DNA of 38,377 nucleotides from contig JAWOBX010000102.1 of the NCBI GenBank assembly GCA_046484125.1, positions 1 through 38,377 on the forward strand, given 5' to 3'. Numbering within the stretch: position 1 is the first letter of the stretch; every line of letters starts with the position of its first letter. This DNA is from JBGLNL01 sp046484125. Lineage in GTDB: Bacteria > Chloroflexota > Dehalococcoidia > SZUA-161 > SpSt-899. The translations under genes and the position numbers were made by a program. Positions 32,678 through 38,377 of the stretch are shown piece by piece. The notes under the pieces were generated by a model. The model was not told the DNA's origin and ran no database searches. It saw nothing but the letters and a program-made list of their open reading frames with translations.

Positions 32678-32706
32678 TTGTTTCACTGTCGTTATCATCG
32701 TATAGT
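32678..32706 (+). promoter_or_regulatory. Possible sigma70-type promoter for the sulfation genes
   Basis: TTGTTT at 32678-32683 and TATAGT at 32701-32706 are separated by 17 bp, in the 61-bp gap ahead of the APS kinase gene. The -10 box matches the consensus at five of six positions; the -35 box matches at three. This is the most promoter-like gap in the second half of the window and could start a separate transcript for APS kinase, sulfotransferase and molybdopterin genes. Judged by eye only. Confidence 0.35.
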
Positions 32707-32736
32707 TGGGTACAAGCAATAGAATATGAGGTGAGA

Positions 32737-33351
32737 ATGACTGAACAGAGGGCGACGAATATCTACTGGCATCAGGGGCGGGTTACCCGGGCTGACCGGG
32801 AGAATCTTACGCATCACAGAGCCTTCACATTGTGGTTCACCGGCATATCGGCCTCAGGCAAATCCACCCTGGCCATTGCTACCGAGCGGGCATTGCATGA
32901 AAGGGGTTGCCTTACCTACATCCTTGATGGGGATAATATTCGTCACGGACTTAATAAAGACCTGGGCTTCTCACACGAAGACCGGACTGAGAACATCCGG
33001 CGCATTGGCGAACTGGCCAACCTCTTCCGGGAGTCGGGCGTCATCAATATCGTGGCTTTTATTTCCCCGTACCGGGCTGACCGTGATGCCGCCAGGAAGC
33101 TGGCTAACTCCGATGGGTCATTTATTGAAATATTCGTTGACTGCCCGGTAAGTGTCTGTGAGGAGCGTGACCCTAAAGGGATATACAAAAAAGCTCGTGC
33201 GGGAGTAGTAAAGGAGTTTACCGGTATCAGCGCTCCTTATGAGGCGCCCGAAAACCCCGAGGTTCACTTACATACGGATAAACTCTCACCCGAGGAATGC
33301 GTTGAGAGAATAATTGGCTACCTGGCAGAACAAAAGTACATTTCGGGATAA
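32737..33351 (+). CDS. cysC: Adenylylsulfate (APS) kinase
   Basis: This 204-residue enzyme phosphorylates adenosine 5'-phosphosulfate with ATP to give PAPS, the sulfuryl donor. The Walker A loop is GISASGKS at 36-43. The DGDNIRHGLN stretch follows at 64-73, then the DRTENIRR helix, and the KGIYKKARAG and FTGISAPYE blocks, all typical of CysC. The ATG at 32737 was chosen over the GTG at 32731 because GAGG lies just upstream. The next gene is a sulfotransferase 19 bp away, so PAPS is likely made for sulfation of an organic molecule rather than for assimilatory reduction; no PAPS reductase or ATP sulfurylase gene is present here. Confidence 0.93.
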   Translation: MTEQRATNIYWHQGRVTRADRENLTHHRAFTLWFTGISASGKSTLAIATERALHERGCLTYILDGDNIRHGLNKDLGFSHEDRTENIRRIGELANLFRESGVINIVAFISPYRADRDAARKLANSDGSFIEIFVDCPVSVCEERDPKGIYKKARAGVVKEFTGISAPYEAPENPEVHLHTDKLSPEECVERIIGYLAEQKYISG

Positions 33352-33370
33352 ACAGCCACAGAGGTGAATA

Positions 33371-34627
33371 ATGAGCAACGGGCCTCAGCCGATCAGGGAC
33401 CTGGCAAGACCCGAAACGCCGCTTCTTTTCAGAACGGCGAATTTCGCCGGTTGCCCGCTGGCCTCGCGGTTGGTCAAACTTGAAGAGGAGAGTCTGCTGG
33501 CCGCGGCCAGAAAGAAAACCGGACTGAATGATTTCGGAGATGATTCCTTTCGCGAGCCGATGAGAATCCTGTTAAAGGCTCTGGATAAGGAAGCGAGCCT
33601 GAGTGCCTTCGGCCGGTTTGCCACCCGCAGATTTATTATCCAGCTCCTCTCCACCCGCCTGCTGCTCCAGGACCTCCTGAAGCAGCACCCCGAAATCCTC
33701 CAGGAGCCAATCGAAAGCCCCATCGTCGTTGCCGGATTGCCCAGAACCGGAACCACTCACCTCCACAATCTTCTGTCTCAGGACCCGGCTCTACGCTATC
33801 TGCCATACTGGCAGACGCTTGAACCCCTCCCCCCACCAGATAGCCGCCCGGAGAAGGGAGAAGACCCCCGCATAAAACAGTGCCGGCAGGCCCTGAAGGT
33901 GATCCAGTACATCATGCCCCTGTTTCCGGCCATGCACGAGATGACCGTCGACGGTCCGCACGAGGAAATCCAGCTCCTGGCGGTTCATTTTTCCTCGATG
34001 CTCTTCGAGACCACTTACCATATACCCGGTTACCGGGACTGGTACAAGGCAACGGATCATACCGGTGCCTACGCATATATGAAGACCATCCTGCAGGCGG
34101 TCCAGTGGCTGCATGGGGATAACAGGCGCTGGGCTCTCAAGTCGCCCCAGCACCTCGAACAGTTTGGCCCCCTGCTAAAGGTCTTTCCCGATGCCAGGAT
34201 CGTTCAGACTCACCGCGATCCCGTAAGAATCACCGCCTCCCTGTGCGTAATGATCGCCTACGCGCATCGCATGAATAACGCCAGCGTCGATCCGGTGGCC
34301 ATCGGGCGTTACTGGGCCGACAGAACCGAGGATCTGCTGCGGGCTTCCGTGGAAGACCGCCACCTGATCCCGAAGGAACAGGTAATGGACGTCCGTTTCA
34401 GCGACTATATGGCCGATCAGATGGGCACAATCAAAAAGGTTTACGAGTTCGCGGGACAACCTTTTACTGAGGAGGCGGAGCGGGCCATACAGGCGTTCAT
34501 AGATGCCAATCCCAAAGGAAAGCACGGGTCGGTTCTCTACAGGCTGGAGGATGTGGGTATCGATCCGGCGGAGCGTCGCCAGGCCCTTACGTTTTACCAG
34601 GAATTCTTCGATGTTCCCGATGAATAG
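33371..34627 (+). CDS. PAPS-dependent sulfotransferase
   Basis: This 418-residue protein of the Sulfotransfer_3-type family has the 5'-phosphosulfate loop GLPRTGTTH at 122-130, the WALKSPQHL segment at 254-262 with a candidate catalytic His, and the 3'-phosphate motif THRDP at 280-284. An N-terminal helical region of about 110 residues precedes the core and probably forms the acceptor pocket. It transfers a sulfuryl group from PAPS to a hydroxyl or amine; the acceptor is unknown. There is no signal peptide, so the acceptor is cytosolic. GAGGTGA precedes the ATG. It lies between APS kinase and two molybdopterin enzymes, all closely spaced. Its codon use looks somewhat richer in C-ending codons than the genes before it. 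Confidence 0.88.
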   Translation: MSNGPQPIRDLARPETPLLFRTANFAGCPLASRLVKLEEESLLAAARKKTGLNDFGDDSFREPMRILLKALDKEASLSAFGRFATRRFIIQLLSTRLLLQDLLKQHPEILQEPIESPIVVAGLPRTGTTHLHNLLSQDPALRYLPYWQTLEPLPPPDSRPEKGEDPRIKQCRQALKVIQYIMPLFPAMHEMTVDGPHEEIQLLAVHFSSMLFETTYHIPGYRDWYKATDHTGAYAYMKTILQAVQWLHGDNRRWALKSPQHLEQFGPLLKVFPDARIVQTHRDPVRITASLCVMIAYAHRMNNASVDPVAIGRYWADRTEDLLRASVEDRHLIPKEQVMDVRFSDYMADQMGTIKKVYEFAGQPFTEEAERAIQAFIDANPKGKHGSVLYRLEDVGIDPAERRQALTFYQEFFDVPDE

Positions 34628-34641
34628 AGAGGAGGTTGCGG

Positions 34642-36726
34642 ATGGAAAAGAAGTACACCTTCTGCCGCATTTGCGAGTCGGGCTGCGGATTTGCAGCCGA
34701 AGTTGATAACAACAGGATAACCGCTTATTACCCGGATAAGGAACACCCCGTTTCCAGGGGATACGGATGCGTCAAGGGCAGGCATATGCTCGATATTCAG
34801 TATCACCCTAAGCGGCTGCAATACCCGCTCAAGAAAGCCGGCGGGCGGTTTGAGAGGATCTCCTGGGAGCAGGCCATCGACGAGATCGGCACCAGGCTGG
34901 TAGATCTCAAGGAACAACACGGACCCGATTCCATCTCGGCCTACATGGGCAATGTGCTTGCCTTTTCCTTTGCCGCTGTGCTCTATTCCGGCGCGCTGAT
35001 GTCCTTTATCGGTACCCGTAACAGCTACGGTCCCGGTTCGCAGGATTGCTCCAACAAGTTCGCCCATTCCCGGAGGTTCTACGGCTCGGCGTTTACCATT
35101 ATCTTCCCCGACCTCGATAACATCGATTTCTTCCTGGCGATGGGCACCAATCCGCAGTCCTCACATTTCACCTTCCTCAACTGTCCCCGCCCCATGGAGA
35201 AGCTGAAAGAGATGGAGGAACGTGGATGCCGGATTGTCTGGATCAATCCGAGGAAGACCGAGGCGGCAAAGGCCGTCGGGGAGCATCACTTTATCAGGCC
35301 CAACAGCGATGTATACCTTCTGTTGGCGATGATCAATTATGTGCTGGAAAACGGACGGGAGGATAAAGATTTCGTCCAGGACTATTCGAAGGGAATCGAT
35401 AAACTGAGGGAGGTTGCCAGGGAGTTCGGGGGAGATCTCGGGGAAATAGCCGCCATCACGGGCATTCCCCAGGAGGATATCATTGGCATTACCGAGGGAT
35501 TTCTCGAGGCGTCGGGGAAAGGAGGGGCGGCGGCATACGGTAGGGTCGGGACGGACAGGGGGCCTTATGCCACTCTGAAAGCATGGGCTCTCGATGTGCT
35601 CAATTTCATAACCGGAAACGTGGATAAGAAAGGCAATCTTTATTCACCGGGTTTCTTTAATATAGCCAAGCTTAATGACCTGACAGCGGTCCCGCCTGGC
35701 CAGGAGCCCCGCAGTCGCATCGGAGATTTCCCCTCGGTTGTGGGCTGTATGCCGGCGGCGACGATGGCGGATGAGATCCTTACTCCCGGAGACGGCCGTA
35801 TTCGCGCCATGCTGGTGATGTCGGGCGACCCCCTGATAAGTCTGCCCAACGCCGGCAAGCTGGGGGAGGCTTTCCGGAACCTGGACCTGCTGGTATCCAT
35901 AGACATATTTATGAATGAAACCGGCAAACTGGCTGACTATATACTTCCATCCACGACATTCCTCGAACGTGAGGAGTATTCCCATTTCATGGCTGCCTAC
36001 AGTCCAATGGCCTTCGTGCCTTATTCCCCGGCGGTAGTTGAGGCGGAGGGCGATGTAAAGGATGAATGGGAGATTTTCAATCTGCTGAGTGAGAAGATGG
36101 GAGTTCCCAGCATTGGACCTGACCCGTTCGAGGTTATCAAAATGCTTTTCCCCGGTGAAGACGCTGCCAGATTCGATGAAATGCGACGTTCGGAGCGAGG
36201 CATCTTTCTTAACGAGGACCGCAAAGCTCAGCGCAACGTTCTGCTGCCCGATGGACTCAACCTGCCCGACAAGCTTATACCCCTGGTGTCGGATGACTAC
36301 ATGGACGAGCTGGAGAAACTGAGGCGGTGGGAACTGCCTCATGACGAGGGCTACCCCCTTTCGCTGATAAGCGGGAGAAAGCTGGAGACCATAAACAGCT
36401 GGCTCCATGCCCGAGGCGATACGAATCACTGCTATTTGAATCCGGAGGACGCAGGGGAACTGGGGATAGGTGATGGCGATAACGTTCGGGTTTCGAGCCG
36501 GGTCAATTCGATTGAGATACCTTCCAGTATCACTGATGAGCTTATGAAGGGGGTGGTCTGGATTCCTCATGGCTGGGGGAAGACTGTTGGTGAAGCCCCC
36601 GACATGGCCGTGGAGAAGCGTGGAGTAAATGTCAATTTGATAACCGACGACGACTGGACAAGGCTTGAGCCTCTGGCGGGAATGGTAATGCTGGATGGGG
36701 TCCCGGTCAGGGTGCAGAAAGCGTGA
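34642..36726 (+). CDS. Molybdopterin oxidoreductase with N-terminal [4Fe-4S] domain
   Basis: This 694-residue member of the DMSO reductase superfamily carries a bis-pterin Mo or W cofactor. The N-terminal cluster ligands are Cys8, Cys11, Cys15 and Cys43 (CX2CX3CX27C). The ATG at 34642 has GAGAGGAGG 7 bp upstream. At the place where formate dehydrogenases and nitrate reductases carry Cys or Sec (DxxxRLCH-like), this protein reads DCSNKFAH at 135-142, with Ala141 at the ligand position and His142 retained. A Cys136 sits five residues earlier. The C-terminal pterin-binding domain is complete (HARGDTNHCYLNP and IPHGWG). There is no twin-arginine signal, so it is cytoplasmic. The substrate is unknown. 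Clusters with two such genes in a row are unusual. Confidence 0.87.
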   Translation: MEKKYTFCRICESGCGFAAEVDNNRITAYYPDKEHPVSRGYGCVKGRHMLDIQYHPKRLQYPLKKAGGRFERISWEQAIDEIGTRLVDLKEQHGPDSISAYMGNVLAFSFAAVLYSGALMSFIGTRNSYGPGSQDCSNKFAHSRRFYGSAFTIIFPDLDNIDFFLAMGTNPQSSHFTFLNCPRPMEKLKEMEERGCRIVWINPRKTEAAKAVGEHHFIRPNSDVYLLLAMINYVLENGREDKDFVQDYSKGIDKLREVAREFGGDLGEIAAITGIPQEDIIGITEGFLEASGKGGAAAYGRVGTDRGPYATLKAWALDVLNFITGNVDKKGNLYSPGFFNIAKLNDLTAVPPGQEPRSRIGDFPSVVGCMPAATMADEILTPGDGRIRAMLVMSGDPLISLPNAGKLGEAFRNLDLLVSIDIFMNETGKLADYILPSTTFLEREEYSHFMAAYSPMAFVPYSPAVVEAEGDVKDEWEIFNLLSEKMGVPSIGPDPFEVIKMLFPGEDAARFDEMRRSERGIFLNEDRKAQRNVLLPDGLNLPDKLIPLVSDDYMDELEKLRRWELPHDEGYPLSLISGRKLETINSWLHARGDTNHCYLNPEDAGELGIGDGDNVRVSSRVNSIEIPSSITDELMKGVVWIPHGWGKTVGEAPDMAVEKRGVNVNLITDDDWTRLEPLAGMVMLDGVPVRVQKA

Positions 36727-36758
36727 TAGAGGCCTGAAACCGGTCTAGAGTGAGGATC

Positions 36759-38377
36759 ATGAGTATTCAAAGGCGTGTGAAGACTGAAGAGGGAACGACG
36801 ATAGTACGCACCTCCGCCCCTCTCACCTGTGGGCCCGGGTGCGGGATTCTGGCCCATGTGAAGGATGGAGTACTGCTCAAGGTGGAACCAGGGGATTTCC
36901 CGGAGACAGGTCACCTGTGCGCGCGAGGAATGGGCTATCCTCAATGGGTTTACCATCCTGACCGGTTGAAGTACCCGATGAAGCGCGTGGGTGAGAGGGG
37001 TGAGGGGAAGTGGGAGCGCGTCTCGTGGGAGGAAGCGCTGGAGATAGTCGCCTCTCGATTTAAGGAAATCGGGCAGGAATATGGCAGCGCTTCCGTTGCC
37101 TGGATGGTGGGGGGTGGTGCTCTGGGGGCGCTGACGGCCAGTGCCGTAATGGGGGCTGCCGGGGCATGCGGCGGAACGTTCGTTCTGCCGCTGGGGATGG
37201 GGGATTCGGCCGGGCCTACCGGAGATAAGATTACCTACGGTACAACTCTCGCCCTGGGTGAGAGATACACCGTCAATTTCGAGCAACCGGCACTCATTCT
37301 GGTCTGGGGCAACAATCCGGCGGAGACCGATTTCTTCAAGTGGCGGCGGCTGATGAAGGCCCGAGAAAAGGGGGCGAGGGTGGTGGTTATTGACCCTAGA
37401 TTCACAACCACAGCTTCAAAGGCGGATGAGTACATTCCGATCAAACCGGGTACGGACCCCGCACTGGCTCTCGGCATGCTGAATGTCATCATTGACCGGC
37501 ATCTTGAAGATGCCTCTTTCCTCAAGAGTAAGACGGTCGGGCCTTTCCTGGTCCGGAGCGACAACGGGCACTTCTTAAAGGGGAAAGATACTGACTCGGG
37601 TGAAACCGATAAATACATGGTCTGGGATACTGCATCGGGTGCCGTGAAGACTTCGGACGCACCGGAAGCTGTATCTGCATTGACCGGCGAGTACCGGGTT
37701 GAAGGGATAGACTGTAAACCGGCGTTCCAGCTCCTGGCTGACCTGGTAAGTGAATACGAGCCGGATAAGGTTTCCGCCATAACCGGCGTTCCCGCCGAAA
37801 CCATTACCAGATTGGCTGACGAATATGCCGAAAGGAAGCCGGCAGCTTCCTACCGGGGGATGGGACTGCAGCGAACCTTCCACGGAGATCATTCCTGGCG
37901 CGCGATCAGCACGCTGGCTGCCGTGACAGGCAACATCAGCTTCGATGGATACGGCGGATTCGAACCGAACTACGCCGCGTTTATGACGCTTGGAATACCG
38001 AATCTGCTCCCGGTACTGAATATGTATGAAGCCATACTCGAGGGGAAATCGTTTCCGGTCAGGGCCGTCTGGATGGCCAGGCACAACATGGTCAACCAGC
38101 TTCCCGATTTCAATGTGGTTACCCGAGAACTGCTTCCCCGACTGGAGTTCATAGTCACCGCTGAGATGTTTATGAGTCTAAGCGCTCAGTATTCCGATAT
38201 CGTTCTGCCGGCCTGCAGCTTCTTCGAGTGTAATGATGTGGTCGTTCCAGCCGGACTGGGTACCCACGACTACATGCAACTGCAGCAGGAGGCTATAAAG
38301 CCTTTGCATGAGTCGAGATCCGATTTTGATATGCTTGCCGGACTGGTCAAGGCTATGGGAATTGAGGGGTTCATGGA
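36759..38377 (+). CDS. Molybdopterin oxidoreductase, second in tandem (runs off the end)
   Basis: The first 539 residues of another DMSO-reductase-superfamily protein are present; the gene continues past the window. It starts at an ATG after GAGTGAGG, 32 bp after the previous stop. The N-terminal cluster motif retains only three cysteines (Cys24, Cys28 and Cys54). The place of the first Cys holds Ala20/Pro21 (SAPLTCGPGCG), so a normal [4Fe-4S] site is incomplete. The glycine-rich LPLGMGDSAGPTGD stretch near residue 145 corresponds to the Mo-ligand region, and again there is no Cys. The IDPRFTTTASKAD stretch near residue 210 and the WMARHNMVNQ block near 440 are standard family elements. It is probably a partner or paralogous enzyme to its neighbour. 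Confidence 0.85.
   Translation, partial: MSIQRRVKTEEGTTIVRTSAPLTCGPGCGILAHVKDGVLLKVEPGDFPETGHLCARGMGYPQWVYHPDRLKYPMKRVGERGEGKWERVSWEEALEIVASRFKEIGQEYGSASVAWMVGGGALGALTASAVMGAAGACGGTFVLPLGMGDSAGPTGDKITYGTTLALGERYTVNFEQPALILVWGNNPAETDFFKWRRLMKAREKGARVVVIDPRFTTTASKADEYIPIKPGTDPALALGMLNVIIDRHLEDASFLKSKTVGPFLVRSDNGHFLKGKDTDSGETDKYMVWDTASGAVKTSDAPEAVSALTGEYRVEGIDCKPAFQLLADLVSEYEPDKVSAITGVPAETITRLADEYAERKPAASYRGMGLQRTFHGDHSWRAISTLAAVTGNISFDGYGGFEPNYAAFMTLGIPNLLPVLNMYEAILEGKSFPVRAVWMARHNMVNQLPDFNVVTRELLPRLEFIVTAEMFMSLSAQYSDIVLPACSFFECNDVVVPAGLGTHDYMQLQQEAIKPLHESRSDFDMLAGLVKAMGIEGFM

Noticed and set aside
35644..36570. Minus-strand open frame (308 codons) opposite the molybdopterin gene
   Set aside because: It lies wholly inside a well-conserved molybdopterin enzyme, and its translation has no recognisable features.

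Overview
The window is a 38 kb stretch of a moderately GC-rich bacterial genome in which every convincing gene lies on the + strand. The gene content points to a strict or near-strict anaerobe. It includes two tungsten-type aldehyde:ferredoxin oxidoreductases (AORs) plus the remnant of a third, four cysteine-rich ferredoxin-like proteins, an oxygen-sensitive 4-hydroxybutyryl-CoA-dehydratase-type enzyme and two bis-pterin molybdo/tungsto-enzymes. The mix would suit Chloroflexota (Dehalococcoidia-like) or an anaerobic Desulfobacterota lineage. That assignment is an impression from gene content; no ribosomal or marker gene is present to test it.

Layout. (1) 1-810: a GIY-YIG protein whose start lies in a perfect 30-bp tandem duplication, then two copies of a short inverted-repeat element. 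(2) 810-3125: a lipoprotein with an extracytoplasmic tyrosine-phosphatase domain and a zinc alcohol dehydrogenase. (3) 3336-9442: a complete beta-alpha-gamma acetone-carboxylase-type gene set plus a second zinc alcohol dehydrogenase. (4) 9473-18449: a thiamine-diphosphate enzyme, two short-chain dehydrogenases (SDRs), an EthD-like protein behind a tiny coupled ORF, a zinc-free MDR reductase, a 4-hydroxybutyryl-CoA-dehydratase-like enzyme, a ferredoxin-like protein and the large subunit of a B12-dependent acyl-CoA mutase. (5) 18570-26328: two paralogous HTH-like/ferredoxin proteins, AOR 1, a small Cys-containing protein, an SDR, AOR 2 and a deletion remnant of AOR 3. (6) 26331-32675: two paralogous CrtC/AttH-like proteins, a substrate-binding lipoprotein, two SnoaL-fold proteins, an SDR and another ferredoxin-like protein. 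(7) 32737-38377: APS kinase, a PAPS-dependent sulfotransferase and two consecutive molybdopterin enzymes, the last running off the window.

How the genes may work together (inference). The island reads as an anaerobic catabolic locus for a ketone or secondary/tertiary alcohol, possibly branched or isoprenoid. Alcohol dehydrogenases and SDRs would produce a ketone. The carboxylase, or alternatively the thiamine-diphosphate enzyme, would add a one-carbon unit. The B12 mutase (residues of the isobutyryl-CoA-mutase type) would rearrange a branched acyl-CoA. The dehydratase-like, SnoaL and CrtC-like proteins would add or remove water. The AORs with their ferredoxin partners would handle the aldehyde/acid step. 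APS kinase and sulfotransferase suggest that a hydroxyl group is sulfated. No CoA ligase, thiolase, acyl-CoA dehydrogenase, B12-binding small subunit, transporter permease or transcription regulator is present, so the pathway is incomplete here.

The best-supported oddities are: a Met in place of a probable metal-ligand His in the carboxylase alpha subunit; an altered Fe-S ligand spacing in AOR 2; a third AOR collapsed by an internal deletion at a short shared sequence; a molybdopterin enzyme lacking one of four cluster cysteines; and the PAPS synthesis/sulfotransfer pair inside an anaerobic catabolic locus.
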